64,000 bases of DNA, from the NCBI RefSeq assembly GCF_025532145.1, contig NZ_ARXS01000011.1:62001-126000 (forward strand), read 5' to 3'. Origin of the DNA: Alloalcanivorax balearicus MACL04. GTDB lineage: Bacteria; Pseudomonadota; Gammaproteobacteria; Pseudomonadales; Alcanivoracaceae. Both the position numbers and the translations under genes were made by a program. Every line of letters starts with the position of its first letter. The stretch's first letter is position 1. Shown piece after piece: positions 16,725-25,926 of this stretch. The notes below the pieces were generated by a model, which had not been told where the DNA came from, made no database searches, and was given only the letters and a program-made list of their open reading frames with translations.

Positions 16725-18023
16725 ATGGCGATTACGGGACAAAGCGCGGCGGAGATCGTCGACAGCGTGCGGGCCGAGGTGCGAAGCGGTGCCCTGGAAC
16801 CGGGCCAGGCGCTGCCGCCGGTGCGGGAACTGGCGGCGCGGCTGGGTGTGAACCGCAATACCGTGGCTGCTGCCTACAAGCGGTTGGTGGTGGTTGGCGT
16901 GGCGGAAACCCGGGGGCGGTTGGGGACGCTGATTCGAGAGCCAGCGGCACCGGGCCCACGGGAAGGCGCGGCACCGGACTCGCCGTTGATGGATCTCGCC
17001 AGCGGTAATCCGGACCCGCGCTGGTTGCCGGACCCGCGCGCCCTGGCGGCGGCGCTGTCCGGGCAACCGCGCCTGTACGGTGAGCCACCAGTGTCGCCCC
17101 GATTGGCGGCCCTGGCGGAGCCCTGGTTCCGGGACGTGCCCTGTCCAGATCCGGTGCTGACCGTGACCCACGGAGCGGTGGACGCCATCGAACGGCTGCT
17201 GACCGCCCATCTGGTGCCCGCCGATCCGGTGGCGGTGGAAGATCCCTGTTTCCTCAGCAGCATCCATACGCTGCGTTTACTGGGCCTGCGTCCCATGGGC
17301 GTCCCGGTGGACGGGGAAGGCATGACCGTGGATGGCTTGCGTCAGGCCCTCGCCAGCGGCGCCCGTGCCGTTTTGTGCACGCCGCGCGCCCACAACCCCA
17401 CCGGGTGCAACCTCAGCGCGGATCGGGCCGCGGCATTGCGCCAGGTGCTGGCCGAATATCCGCACGTGCTGGTGATCGAGGACGATCACTTCGCCCCGTT
17501 GTCGCGGGCGGCTTATCAGCCACTGGCGTCGCCGCAGAGCCGGCATTGGGCGCTGGTGCGTTCGGTGTCAAAGTGTTTTGGACCGGATCTGAGACTGGCG
17601 CTGGTGGTCAGCGATCAGGACAGCGCCAGCCGGTTTGGCCAGCGGCTGGCCTCCGGTACCGCCTGGGTCAGTCATTTGCTGCAGGATATGGTGGCCTCGT
17701 GCCTGGAGAGCAGGGCGGTAATGGCGAGAGTGACGGAAGCTGCCGCCGATTACCGGCGTCGCCGGGACACCCTGTCACAAGCCCTGCGGGACCAGGGGCT
17801 GTGTCCGTGGGACGGCGATGGGCTCAATCTATGGATACCGCTGCCGGGGCCGGCGGCGCCGGTCACCGCGGCGCTGGCTCGGCGGGGTTGGCTGGTGCGC
17901 GATGACCGGCCTTTCCGTCTTGGCGCCGGCGCCGGCGCTTTGCGCGTCACAGTGACTGGACTGGAGCCGGAGGTGGCGCGCCATTTCAGTGCGGATCTGG
18001 CGCGGGTGCTGGCGGCCGGCTGA
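16725..18023 (+). CDS. MocR-family regulator (GntR HTH + PLP aminotransferase fold), PtsJ-like
   Basis: A 432-residue fusion. The N-terminal GntR winged helix (residues ~5-75, with ALPPVRELAARLGVNRNTVAAAYKRL) is joined to a fold-type I aminotransferase domain. The PLP lysine is Lys283 in RSVSKCFGPDLRL, with HNPTGCN and EDDHFAPLSRAAYQP also present. The N-terminal half resembles E. coli PtsJ, a repressor of the pyridoxal kinase gene pdxY. ATG 16725 was chosen over an in-frame TTG at 16686 because the latter lies inside the operator. It is divergent from yggS. Its 3' end overlaps the convergent TetR gene by 38 bases. Confidence 0.88.
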   Translation: MAITGQSAAEIVDSVRAEVRSGALEPGQALPPVRELAARLGVNRNTVAAAYKRLVVVGVAETRGRLGTLIREPAAPGPREGAAPDSPLMDLASGNPDPRWLPDPRALAAALSGQPRLYGEPPVSPRLAALAEPWFRDVPCPDPVLTVTHGAVDAIERLLTAHLVPADPVAVEDPCFLSSIHTLRLLGLRPMGVPVDGEGMTVDGLRQALASGARAVLCTPRAHNPTGCNLSADRAAALRQVLAEYPHVLVIEDDHFAPLSRAAYQPLASPQSRHWALVRSVSKCFGPDLRLALVVSDQDSASRFGQRLASGTAWVSHLLQDMVASCLESRAVMARVTEAAADYRRRRDTLSQALRDQGLCPWDGDGLNLWIPLPGPAAPVTAALARRGWLVRDDRPFRLGAGAGALRVTVTGLEPEVARHFSADLARVLAAG

Positions 18024-18618
18024 CCAGGGCGTCCCAGGCAGCCAGACCGGTATCCGCCACGCTCATTAGAGCGGCGCGGTCGGCGCCGTCGCGGGCCAGA
18101 ATCGACATGCCGTGCTGCAGCGTGGCCAGGTATGTCGCCAGGGCCTGGCAATCCGTTCCCGGCGCCAGTTCACCGTCGGCGACAGCCCGTTCGAAGCGCT
18201 CCCGCAGGACGCTGATGTTGCGCGTCCGGTGCTCCCTCAATATTTCGCAAATGGCCGGGCTGGCGCCCTCCGATTGCGGTGCGGCGAGCACGATCAGACA
18301 GCCCGGCGGACGGTCTTCATGACTGAACGCTTGTGCCGATCGGCGCAGCACATGGGCCACCGCCTCACGGGCACTGGCGCTGTCCGCCACCGCTTCCCAG
18401 ATGCCGTTGCCGCCGTGCCGCCGGTACAGCTCCAGGACTTCGCGGAATAACCCCTCCTTGCTGCCGAAGGCGGCATACAGGCTGGGAGGGTTCAGCCCCA
18501 TGGCGGCGGTGAGGTCGGCCATGGAGGTGTGTTCGAAGCCTTTGCGCCAGAACACGTCCAGCGCCTTGCGCAATACCGTTTCCCGGTCGAAGTTGCGAGG
18601 TCTGCCGCGGGGTGGCAT
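17986..18618 (-). CDS. TetR-family regulator of the divergent SDR gene
   Basis: A 210-residue TetR repressor beginning MPPRGRPRNFDRETVLRKALDVFWRKGFEHTSMADL. The HTH is in residues ~30-50 and there is a C-terminal domain of the type with DRPPGCLIVLAA. The ATG at 18616-18618 has AAAGGAGTG upstream; a longer in-frame start at 18681 would cover the operator region and was rejected. It is divergent from an SDR oxidoreductase, and two near-identical operator-like boxes lie between them. Its last 38 bases overlap the 3' end of the MocR gene on the other strand. Confidence 0.88.
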   Translation of the reverse strand: MPPRGRPRNFDRETVLRKALDVFWRKGFEHTSMADLTAAMGLNPPSLYAAFGSKEGLFREVLELYRRHGGNGIWEAVADSASAREAVAHVLRRSAQAFSHEDRPPGCLIVLAAPQSEGASPAICEILREHRTRNISVLRERFERAVADGELAPGTDCQALATYLATLQHGMSILARDGADRAALMSVADTGLAAWDALVSRPPAPAPDPH

Positions 18619-18632
18619 GGGCACTCCTTTTA

Positions 18633-18703
18633 TGTATCGATCAATAAAAAATAACTTGACGGCGTCGATTTCGCACGTCATTTTTTATTTGTATTGATCA
18701 CTA
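18633..18703. promoter_or_regulatory. Pair of TetR-type operator boxes
   Basis: TGTATCGATCAATA (18633-18646) and TGTATTGATCACTA (18690-18703) match at 12 of 14 positions. Each contains a near-palindrome, TATYGATCAMTA. One lies next to the TetR start and the other next to the ribosome site of the SDR gene. This is the pattern expected if one repressor controls both divergent genes. Confidence 0.65.
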
Positions 18704-18720
18704 CATATTTGGAGAGAGTC

Positions 18721-19461
18721 ATGACGGATTTGAACGGTAAAGTGGCCTTGGTGACCGGTGGCAGCCGGGGTATCGGGGCCGCCATCGCCCGTCGCCTGGC
18801 CGCCGACGGCGCCCGGGTGGGGATCACCTACACCAGCCAGTCGGCCGCTGCCGAGGCGGTGGTGGCGGATATCGAAAGCAGAGGCGGGCGGGCCCTGGCG
18901 TTACGTGCCGACAACCGCGACAGCGCGGCCCTGGCGGCGGCGGTGCGTGAGGCGGCGGACGCTCTTGGCGGGCTGGACATCCTGGTCAACAACGCCGGCA
19001 TTTTCGAGATGCGCCCGATCAGCGAACTGACCCTGGAGGATTATCAGCGGGTCATGGAGGTGAACACCCAGGCGGTGTTCGTCGCCACCCGGGCGGCGGT
19101 GGACCTGCTGCCGGAGGGCGGACGGGTGATCAATCTGGGCAGCAGCCTGGCGGTGCGGGTGCCCTGGGCGGGGCTGACTTTGTACTCCATGAGCAAGGCG
19201 GCATTGATCGGTTTCACCAAGGCGCTGGCCCGGGATCTGGGTGAGCGTGGTATCACCGCCAACGTGGTGCATCCGGGGTCCACCGACACCGATATGAACC
19301 CCGCGGGCGGCGACCATGCCGATGGCCAGCGGGCGCTCATGGCGATTCCCCGCTACAACGACCCCGATCATCTGGCGGCGCTGGTGTCCTGGCTGGCCGG
19401 CCCCGAGGCCCGCTCGGTGACCGGCTCGGAGTTCGCCATGGACGGTGGCGCCAATATCTGA
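18721..19461 (+). CDS. SDR-family NAD(P)-dependent oxidoreductase (FabG-like)
   Basis: A 246-residue classical short-chain dehydrogenase. The cofactor site is VTGGSRGIGAAIARRL and the NNAG motif follows at ILVNNAGIFEMRPI. The catalytic Ser lies in the INLGSSLAVRVPWAGL stretch and the YxxxK is in TLYSMSKAALIGF. The enzyme is cytoplasmic; an Arg-rich segment after the first strand suggests NADPH use, but this is uncertain. The ATG at 18721 follows GGAGAG. It is controlled, by inference, by the divergent TetR gene. Homologues often reduce quinones or aldehydes; no substrate is assigned here. Confidence 0.9.
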   Translation: MTDLNGKVALVTGGSRGIGAAIARRLAADGARVGITYTSQSAAAEAVVADIESRGGRALALRADNRDSAALAAAVREAADALGGLDILVNNAGIFEMRPISELTLEDYQRVMEVNTQAVFVATRAAVDLLPEGGRVINLGSSLAVRVPWAGLTLYSMSKAALIGFTKALARDLGERGITANVVHPGSTDTDMNPAGGDHADGQRALMAIPRYNDPDHLAALVSWLAGPEARSVTGSEFAMDGGANI

Positions 19462-20103
19462 TCAGACATAGCCCAGGGTAAAGCGCTGATCCCGGTGTTG
19501 TGGGTTTTCCAGTTCGTCGATCATGGCTACCGCGTAGTCCTGCACCGAAATGCGGCTGTTGCCGTCCTGATCGGTGATCAGCTGGTCGCCGCCGAGCTGA
19601 AATCGTCCGGTGCGCTCGCCGGGGAAGATCTCCGCCGCCGGGGACAGCATGGTCCAGGTCTGTTCGCTCTGGCCGCGCAACAGTTCCAGAGCCGCCTTGG
19701 CGCCCTGGGCGGTGGCCTTGTACTGCTCCGGAAACTCCGGCGTATCGAACAGCAGCTTGCCAGGAGCCACTTCCAGTGACGCGGCCCCGCCGACGATCAG
19801 GAAGCGCTTGGCGTCGACGCTCTCCAGGGCGCGCAGGATCGATTCCACGCCCTTGATGTAGTAGCCATAGACGTCGTCCTGGGCATGCCCGCTGAACGCG
19901 CTGATCACGGCGTCATGGCCGGCCAGCACCTTGGCCAGGGCCTCGCTGTCCATCACGTCCGCTTTCGCCGGCGTCAGATTGTCGTGTTGCGGCAACCGTT
20001 CCGGGTGAGTGACCACGGCGGTGACCTGGTGGCCCCTTTCCAGGGCCTCGTTGAGCAGGGCGGAGCCGATGAAGCCGCTGGCGCCAATCAGTGCAATGTT
20101 CAT
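19462..20103 (-). CDS. NAD(P)-binding atypical SDR (YwnB/NmrA-like)
   Basis: A 213-residue Rossmann protein of the NAD(P)H-binding (PF13460-type) group. The dinucleotide motif GASGFIGSALLNEALERGH is at the start and the KRFLIVGGAASLEVAPG strand is typical. These proteins are atypical SDRs lacking the YxxxK pair and are often redox-sensitive. The ATG at 20101-20103 follows AGGAG; a TTG two codons upstream is also possible. It ends one base after the convergent SDR. It is divergent from a LysR gene across ~120 A/T-rich bases, which suggests control by that regulator. Confidence 0.88.
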   Translation of the reverse strand: MNIALIGASGFIGSALLNEALERGHQVTAVVTHPERLPQHDNLTPAKADVMDSEALAKVLAGHDAVISAFSGHAQDDVYGYYIKGVESILRALESVDAKRFLIVGGAASLEVAPGKLLFDTPEFPEQYKATAQGAKAALELLRGQSEQTWTMLSPAAEIFPGERTGRFQLGGDQLITDQDGNSRISVQDYAVAMIDELENPQHRDQRFTLGYV

Positions 20104-20225
20104 AACCAACTCCTTATGAGGAAGAGATTGCTCGAAAACAAAGCCATGGTGGCACCGGTGATTGATTTGAAAAACAGCCCAATCAATAATTCAGTGTTTT
20201 TAAATTGATAACAATGGGGCTGACC

Positions 20226-21137
20226 ATGGCCGCCGTGGAAGATCTCGACTACAACAGCCTGCCGGTATTTATCGCCCTGGTGGAAGCGGGCAGTTTCACC
20301 GCCGCCGCCGAGCGCCTGGGCTGCACCAAGACCCGGGTCAGCCTGCAGATCCGTCGTCTTGAGGAGCGCCTGGGCCAGAGCCTGTTTCATCGCACCACCC
20401 GGCAGGTGCAGCCGACCCCGGCCGGCGAGGCGTTCTATCAGCAATGTCGGCCGTTATGGAGTGGCCTGGAAGCGGCGCTGGGCACTCTGGAAGCGGACCG
20501 GCAGACCTTGACCGGTGAGTTGCGGATCTCCGCTCCCGAGGACTACGCCATGCAGACTCTGGCGCCGGTGGTGGCGGCATTCAGTGCCGAGCACCCGGGA
20601 TTGCAGGTGGAGTTACGCGGCGGCGACCGGATCACCGATATGGTTCGCGAAGGCATCGATCTGGCGATCCGTCTCGGTTGGCTACGGGATTCGACGCTCC
20701 GTTCCACTGTGCTGGGCCACTTTCAGCAATGGTTGATGGCCTCGCCGGAGTATCTGCGCAAAAGAGGCACACCGGCCACGCCGGAAGCTCTGAGCGACCA
20801 TGACTGGGTCGCCTTCACGCCGTTGCGCTCGCCATTGACCTGGAACTTTCGCAAAGGCGAACGGCAATGCAGGGTACAAATGCAGGCCCGGTTACGCACC
20901 AACGCCACCGGTGTCCTGCGGGAAATGCTGGCGCGTGGCGCCGGCTTGTCGGTCATGGCTCAGCCCACCGCGGAAGCGGAGATCCGGGCTGGTCGTCTGG
21001 TGCGGGTGCTGGCGGACTGGCGGTTGCCGGACGGCGGCATCCACGCGGTGTATCCGCCAGGGCGTTATATTCCGGCCCGGGTGCGGGCCTTCGTCGACGC
21101 TTTTCGCGCCTCTTTGGAACAGGAGAATCAGCAATGA
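20226..21137 (+). CDS. LysR-family transcriptional regulator
   Basis: A LysR regulator of about 303 residues (MAAVEDLDYNSLPVFIALVEAGSFTAAAERLG...). It has the HTH in residues ~20-40 and an effector domain that begins TGELRISAPEDYAMQTLAPVV. The ATG at 20226 is preferred because GGGG lies just upstream; ATG 20214 is possible. It is divergent from the YwnB-like oxidoreductase and overlaps the following thioredoxin-like gene by four bases (ATGA). The three genes probably form a redox-responsive unit; that is an inference from context. Confidence 0.88.
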   Translation: MAAVEDLDYNSLPVFIALVEAGSFTAAAERLGCTKTRVSLQIRRLEERLGQSLFHRTTRQVQPTPAGEAFYQQCRPLWSGLEAALGTLEADRQTLTGELRISAPEDYAMQTLAPVVAAFSAEHPGLQVELRGGDRITDMVREGIDLAIRLGWLRDSTLRSTVLGHFQQWLMASPEYLRKRGTPATPEALSDHDWVAFTPLRSPLTWNFRKGERQCRVQMQARLRTNATGVLREMLARGAGLSVMAQPTAEAEIRAGRLVRVLADWRLPDGGIHAVYPPGRYIPARVRAFVDAFRASLEQENQQ

Positions 21138-21463
21138 GCTACAACGAAATCTTTGTGGCGCGGGAGCCGGAACGACAGGAAATCGATGCCGGCAAGGGAA
21201 ATCTGGTACTGGAATTCGGCACGCCTTGGTGTGGCCACTGCCGTGCCGCGCAACCGCTGATCCGGGAAGTTCTGCAACAAGCCGATACTGATCACATCCG
21301 GGTGGAAGACGGCCGGGGCCGGCGGCTGGGCCGCTCGTTCCGGGTCAAATTGTGGCCGACACTGATTTTTCTGCGCGATGGTGAGGAGCGAGCGAGAGTG
21401 GTGCGTCCCACCGATATCGCCGTGATCCGTGAGGCGCTGGCGCGACTGGAGCGGAACAATTAA
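21134..21463 (+). CDS. Thioredoxin-family protein
   Basis: A 109-residue thioredoxin fold with the redox site FGTPWCGHCRAAQPL (CGHC) and the cis-proline region VKLWPTLIFLRDGEE. The CGHC pair is more oxidising than classical CGPC. There is no signal peptide, so it acts in the cytoplasm. The ATG overlaps the LysR stop codon (ATGA), indicating translational coupling with the regulator. The reading frame is open for 267 bases upstream inside the LysR gene; that extension is a shadow. Confidence 0.9.
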   Translation: MSYNEIFVAREPERQEIDAGKGNLVLEFGTPWCGHCRAAQPLIREVLQQADTDHIRVEDGRGRRLGRSFRVKLWPTLIFLRDGEERARVVRPTDIAVIREALARLERNN

Positions 21464-21578
21464 TCAATGATGTTGGTGTCATTTCCTTTCCTATTACCCT
21501 GAATGCCGATAACGAGTAAATGATGATGCGGGGATTGCGGGGAGCCTCCGCTCTTCTATTTGTTGATCACTCTTGTTT

Positions 21579-21597
21579 GCAAATGAATCTCAATTGC
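21579..21597. promoter_or_regulatory. Fur-box-like operator upstream of the metal importer
   Basis: GCAAATGAATCTCAATTGC reads on the opposite strand as GCAATTGAGATTCATTTGC. This is close to the 19-bp Fur consensus used in pseudomonads (GATAATGATAATCATTATC type, with GCAAATGAGAA-like variants). It lies 59 bases before the start codon of the binding-protein gene, overlapping the probable promoter. Iron repression of the operon is inferred; an MntR site was not recognised. Confidence 0.7.
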
Positions 21598-21655
21598 GTT
21601 CATTATAGGAGGACGATCCGGACGGACCCGGCGTGGGTCATTGGAGGAGTGAGTG

Positions 21656-22564
21656 ATGCTTGGCAAGGCGATTCGGCCGGTCCTGGTTCTGGGGGCCGGC
21701 GCGGCGCTGATCATGCTGTCGGCGATGACACCGGCAATGGCCGGGGACAAGTTCAAGGTGGTCACCACCTTCACGGTGATCGCCGACATTGCCCGCAACG
21801 TGGCCGGAGAGGCCGCCACCGTGGAGTCCATCGTCAAGCCGGGGGCGGAGATCCACAACTATCAGCCTACCCCCGGTGATATCAAACGTGCCCAGGGCGC
21901 GCGTCTGATCCTCTGGAACGGCTTGAATCTGGAGTCGTGGTTCGAACGCTTCTTCCGCCATTTACGGGACGTGCCCGGGGTGGTGGTGTCGGACGGGATC
22001 GAGCCGTTGGGTATCGGCGAGGGGCCCTACAGCGGCAAGCCCAACCCCCATGCCTGGATGTCACCCGTTTCGGCGTTGATCTACGTGGATAACATTCGTG
22101 ATGCACTGGTGCGTTATGACCCGGATAACGCAGATACCTACCGGCGCAACGCCGAGCAATACAAAGCCCGCATCCGGGCGCTGGTCGAGCCGATTCGCCA
22201 GGAACTGGCGGCGGTGCCCGAGGCGCGGCGCTGGCTGGTGACCAGCGAGGGCGCGTTCTCTTATCTGGCCCGTGATTTTGATCTGAAGGAACGGTATCTG
22301 TGGCCGATCAACGCGGACCAGCAAGGCACGCCCCAGCAGGTCCGCAAAGTGATTGATACGGTCAGGGCGGAAAACATCCGTGTGGTGTTTTCCGAAAGCA
22401 CTGTCTCCGCTTCCCCGGCCCGTCAGGTGGCGCGGGAAACCGGTGCTGCTTACGGCGGCGTGCTCTATGTGGATTCCCTCACCGGCCCGGACGGCCCGGT
22501 GCCCACCTATCTGGATCTGCTGCGGGTCACCGCCGCCACCATCGCCAAAGGTCTGACTCAATGA
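21656..22564 (+). CDS. sitA: Metal ABC transporter substrate-binding protein, SitA/YfeA-like (Mn/Fe)
   Basis: A 302-residue cluster A-I binding protein with a signal peptide ending SAMTPAMA. The metal ligands expected from PsaA/SitA are all present: His67 ([13 protein letters not shown]), His132 (PNPHAWMSP), Glu198 ([11 protein letters not shown]) and Asp273 ([11 protein letters not shown]). This His2-Glu-Asp set favours manganese or ferrous iron over zinc. There is no histidine-rich loop as in ZnuA. The ATG at 21656 follows GGAGGA. The stop overlaps the ATPase start. A Fur-box-like site lies upstream. The gene symbol is by homology; naming differs between genera. Confidence 0.92.
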   Translation: MLGKAIRPVLVLGAGAALIMLSAMTPAMAGDKFKVVTTFTVIADIARNVAGEAATVESIVKPGAEIHNYQPTPGDIKRAQGARLILWNGLNLESWFERFFRHLRDVPGVVVSDGIEPLGIGEGPYSGKPNPHAWMSPVSALIYVDNIRDALVRYDPDNADTYRRNAEQYKARIRALVEPIRQELAAVPEARRWLVTSEGAFSYLARDFDLKERYLWPINADQQGTPQQVRKVIDTVRAENIRVVFSESTVSASPARQVARETGAAYGGVLYVDSLTGPDGPVPTYLDLLRVTAATIAKGLTQ

Positions 22565-23460
22565 ACGCCGTTGCCGCCCGCCTTGCCGAATGTGTCGCCC
22601 GCCAGCACGGAGAGGGGATCGCCGTGCAACATGCCACGGTGACCTACCGCAACGGCCATACCGCGTTGCGCGACGCCAGCTTCCGTATCCCGCGCGGCAC
22701 CATCGCGGCGCTGGTCGGCGTCAACGGCTCGGGAAAGTCCACGCTGTTCAAGTCGATCATGGGCTTCGTGCGCTTGGCCCGGGGCGACATTCGCGTGCTC
22801 GGCATGCCGATCCGGCAAGCCCTGCGGCGTAATCTGGTGGCCTATGTGCCGCAGGCGGAAGAGGTGGACTGGAATTTCCCGGTGCTGGTGGAAGACGTGG
22901 TGATGATGGGGCGCTACGGACATATGGGGCTGATGCGCCGGGCCCGGGCCGCCGATCACCAGGCGGTGGAGACGGCCCTGGCACGGGTGAATATGGCCGA
23001 CTTCCGCAAACGGCAGATCGGAGAGCTGTCCGGGGGACAGAAAAAACGAGTGTTTCTCGCCCGCGCGCTGGCCCAGGACGGCCAGGTGATTCTGCTCGAC
23101 GAGCCGTTCACCGGCGTCGACGTGAAAACCGAGGATCAGATCATGGCGTTGCTGCGGGAACTGCGCGAGGAAGGCCGGGTGATGCTGGTCTCGACGCATA
23201 ACCTCGGCAGTGTGCCGGAGTTCTGTGATCGCACCATACTGATCAAGCGCACCGTTCTCGCCCATGGCCCCACCAGCGAGGTGTTTACCCAGCGGAATCT
23301 GGAGCAGGCGTTTGGTGGTGTGCTGCGGCACTTCGTCGTCAATGAGGCAGGCAGCGGCATGCCGATCCCGATTGGCGTGTTCACCGACGACGAGCGGCCG
23401 CTGATTCTCAGGGGCGGCCGGGCCTCGGCCCGCGCGGCAGGGAATGGCGATAACCTATGA
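22561..23460 (+). CDS. sitB: Metal ABC transporter ATP-binding protein, SitB-like
   Basis: A 299-residue ABC ATPase that powers the Mn/Fe importer on the cytoplasmic face. The Walker A motif is GVNGSGKST, followed by the Q-loop [10 protein letters not shown], the signature [15 protein letters not shown], Walker B VILLDEP and the switch histidine in VSTHNLGSV. It extends ~45 residues beyond the usual C-terminus with an Arg/Ala-rich tail. It overlaps sitA by four bases (ATGA) and sitC by four bases, so the operon is tightly coupled. Confidence 0.93.
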   Translation: MNAVAARLAECVARQHGEGIAVQHATVTYRNGHTALRDASFRIPRGTIAALVGVNGSGKSTLFKSIMGFVRLARGDIRVLGMPIRQALRRNLVAYVPQAEEVDWNFPVLVEDVVMMGRYGHMGLMRRARAADHQAVETALARVNMADFRKRQIGELSGGQKKRVFLARALAQDGQVILLDEPFTGVDVKTEDQIMALLRELREEGRVMLVSTHNLGSVPEFCDRTILIKRTVLAHGPTSEVFTQRNLEQAFGGVLRHFVVNEAGSGMPIPIGVFTDDERPLILRGGRASARAAGNGDNL

Positions 23461-24317
23461 GCGCCTTGCTGCTGGAACCGTTCGGTTACCACTACATGGT
23501 CAATGCCATGTGGGTATCCGCGCTGGTCGGCGGCGTCTGCGCGTTTCTGTCCTGTTTCCTGATGCTCAAAGGCTGGTCGCTGATCGGGGATGCCTTGTCG
23601 CATTCCATCGTGCCCGGGGTGGCGGGGGCCTACCTGTTCGGGCTGCCCATGTTTATCGGCGCGTTCTTCTCCGGTGGTTTGGCGGCGGCCGCCATGCTGT
23701 TTCTCAATCAGCGCACCAAGCTTCGGGAGGACGCGGTGATCGGCCTGATCTTTTCCGCGTTTTTCGGGTTGGGGCTGTTCATGGTTTCCCTGTCGCCCAC
23801 TTCGGTGAACATCCAGACCATCGTGCTGGGCAACATTCTCGCCATCACGCCGGTGGACACGCTGCAACTGGCGCTGATCGGCCTGGTCTCCCTGGCCGTG
23901 CTGCTGATCAAATGGAAGGACCTGATGGTGACGTTCTTCGACGAGAGCCACGCCCGTTCCATCGGCTTGAATCCGACCCGGCTCAAGATCCTGTTCTTCA
24001 CCTTGCTGTCGGCATCGACGGTGGCGGCGTTGCAGACCGTGGGCGCGTTTCTGGTGATTTGCATGGTGGTGACGCCCGGCGCCACCGCTTATCTGCTCAC
24101 CGACCGCTTTCCCCGGCTGTTGATGATCGCCGTGGCGATCGGCTCGCTCACCAGCCTGACCGGCGCCTACGCCAGTTATTTTCTCGACGGCGCCACCGGC
24201 GGTGTGATCGTGGTGCTGCAGACGTTGATCTTTCTGCTGGTGTTTCTGTTGGCGCCGAAGCACGGTTTGCTGGCCGCGCGCAAAAGGGCGGCACGGGCCT
24301 GCGCGGAGCCGGTATGA
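23457..24317 (+). CDS. sitC: Metal ABC transporter permease, SitC-like
   Basis: A 286-residue inner-membrane permease of the ABC-3 family with eight to nine hydrophobic helices. It begins [26 protein letters not shown] and has the family signature [23 protein letters not shown] and later [21 protein letters not shown]. It shares its fold and several motifs with the next gene, and the two probably form a heterodimer. It overlaps both neighbours by four bases. Confidence 0.93.
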   Translation: MSALLLEPFGYHYMVNAMWVSALVGGVCAFLSCFLMLKGWSLIGDALSHSIVPGVAGAYLFGLPMFIGAFFSGGLAAAAMLFLNQRTKLREDAVIGLIFSAFFGLGLFMVSLSPTSVNIQTIVLGNILAITPVDTLQLALIGLVSLAVLLIKWKDLMVTFFDESHARSIGLNPTRLKILFFTLLSASTVAALQTVGAFLVICMVVTPGATAYLLTDRFPRLLMIAVAIGSLTSLTGAYASYFLDGATGGVIVVLQTLIFLLVFLLAPKHGLLAARKRAARACAEPV

Positions 24318-25234
24318 CGTTGATCGATACGCTGCTGGCGCCGTTTCAGTTCGAGTTCATGGTCAATGCCCTGATCGTCGCCATGCTGGTGGCGGTACCC
24401 ATGGCGCTGCTGTCCTGCTTTCTGGTGCTCAAGGGTTGGTCGCTGATGGGCGACGCCATGTCCCATGCGGTGTTTCCCGGGGTGGTGGTGTCCTACCTGA
24501 TCGGTATTCCTTACGCGGTGGGCGCTTTCATCGCCGGCATGCTGTGTGCAGTCGGCACCGGCTTTCTCGATCACCACAGCCGGGTCAAACAGGATACGGT
24601 GATGGGCGTGGTATTCGCCGGCATGTTCGGGCTGGGGCTGGTGCTGTATGTGAAGATCCAGTCGGAAGTCCATCTCGATCACATCCTGTTCGGCGACCTG
24701 CTTGGTGTCGCCGGCCCGGACTTGCTTGCCGCGGCACTGATCGCACTGATTACCACCGGTGTTATCGGGTTGAAATGGAAGGATCTTTTACTGCACGCGT
24801 TCGATCCGGCCCAGGCCCGGGCTGTGGGTCTGAAAACCGGCTGGCTGCATTACGGGCTGCTGGCGCTGATCTCGATGACCATCGTCGGGGCGCTGCAGGC
24901 GGTGGGGGTGATTCTCGCCATCGCTCTGCTGATCGCGCCTGGCGCCATCGTTTTCCTGCTCACACGCACTTTCGGCGCGATGCTGCTGCTATCGGTGCTG
25001 GTGGCGGTGTTCGGTGCTTTCAGTGGTGTCTATCTGTCTTTCTTTATCGACAGCGCGCCGGCGCCCACCATCGTGCTGATTCTGTCGGCGCTGTTCGTCG
25101 TCGCCTTCGTGCACGCCGGGCGCAAGACCGGACGCCGGCAATCGGCGGAGCGGATCGGGACACGGACCGGGGAAGCGCGACGCCGGGCGGCCGCGGAGTG
25201 TTGTCCGCTGATTCAGAATCGACAGGGTTCCTGA
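24314..25234 (+). CDS. sitD: Metal ABC transporter permease, SitD-like
   Basis: A 306-residue second ABC-3 permease, beginning [25 protein letters not shown]. Its LSCFLVLKGWSLMGDAMSHAVFPG motif is nearly the same as in sitC, consistent with an ancient duplication. The last ~40 residues are basic and poorly conserved. The ATG overlaps the sitC stop codon. A longer open frame from 23444 is an out-of-frame shadow of sitC joined to this gene and was not used. Two permeases plus one ATPase is the Sit/Yfe layout. Confidence 0.93.
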   Translation: MTLIDTLLAPFQFEFMVNALIVAMLVAVPMALLSCFLVLKGWSLMGDAMSHAVFPGVVVSYLIGIPYAVGAFIAGMLCAVGTGFLDHHSRVKQDTVMGVVFAGMFGLGLVLYVKIQSEVHLDHILFGDLLGVAGPDLLAAALIALITTGVIGLKWKDLLLHAFDPAQARAVGLKTGWLHYGLLALISMTIVGALQAVGVILAIALLIAPGAIVFLLTRTFGAMLLLSVLVAVFGAFSGVYLSFFIDSAPAPTIVLILSALFVVAFVHAGRKTGRRQSAERIGTRTGEARRRAAAECCPLIQNRQGS

Positions 25235-25242
25235 GCAACATG

Positions 25243-25265
25243 CCGGTACCGCCGGGCGGCACCGG
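25243..25265. terminator. Hairpin after the metal-importer operon
   Basis: CCGGTaCCGCC and GGCGGcACCGG form an imperfect palindromic stem eight bases after the sitD stop codon, between convergent genes. It has no T-run. It may terminate or protect both transcripts; the function is inferred. Confidence 0.45.
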
Positions 25266-25295
25266 AACAGTGATGGGACCAAAGGACCGGGTGTT

Positions 25296-25733
25296 TCAGT
25301 CCTCCGGGTAGAGGGCCCGGTCCAGGCTCAGGTTGCCGCCGCCGGAGATCAACAGCGAGACCGAAGCCGCTAACAGGGCGAGACCGAATTCGTAGCCATT
25401 GTTACTCATGAACAGGCCGTTGCCGATATGGACGGTGACAATCGCCATCACCATGGTGAAGGCAAGCGCCAGTGCCGCGGGCCGTGTCAGCAGGCCGATC
25501 AGTAACAACAAGCCGCCGAAGAACTCAGCCGAACCCGCCGCCAGAGCCATCAGAACGCCGGGCTCCAGGCCGATGGAGGACATCCATTGGCCGGTGCCTT
25601 CCAGGCCATGGCCACCAAACCAGCCGAACAGTTTTTGCGCGCCATGGGCCATGAAAATAATCCCCACGGGGACGCGCAGCAGCAGCGGTGCCCAGGTGCT
25701 ACGAGTCTGCAGAGCGGGTTGCAATAACGTCAT
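25296..25733 (-). CDS. DoxX-family membrane protein
   Basis: A 145-residue four-helix membrane protein of the DoxX family. It begins MTLLQPALQTRSTWAPLLLRVPVGIIFMAHGAQKLFGWFGG, with the family's PVGIIFMAHGAQKLFGWFGG block, SAEFFGGLLLLIGLLTRPAAL and the NGYEFGLALLAAS helix. DoxX proteins are linked to oxidative or sulfur metabolism in some bacteria but have no settled role. The ATG at 25731-25733 has GAGG upstream; a start at 25766 was judged less likely. It converges on the metal-importer operon. A second, more distant DoxX gene is at 40246. Confidence 0.9.
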   Translation of the reverse strand: MTLLQPALQTRSTWAPLLLRVPVGIIFMAHGAQKLFGWFGGHGLEGTGQWMSSIGLEPGVLMALAAGSAEFFGGLLLLIGLLTRPAALALAFTMVMAIVTVHIGNGLFMSNNGYEFGLALLAASVSLLISGGGNLSLDRALYPED

Positions 25734-25926
25734 GATCGAAAGCCTCTTAAAGGTTGAGAATGGCACGGGCTCGCTGGGCCGTGCGGCGATGGGGGTATTA
25801 AAAGGGCAGATGATTCGATGAAAAACAGAGATAATCTGTTTTCTGTGTTCTGATATTTCGATCTTTCGTCAGCGTCGAAGGGCTCAATGGTTGGTACCGA
25901 ATACTGTCCATTGGTATGCTAATCGG

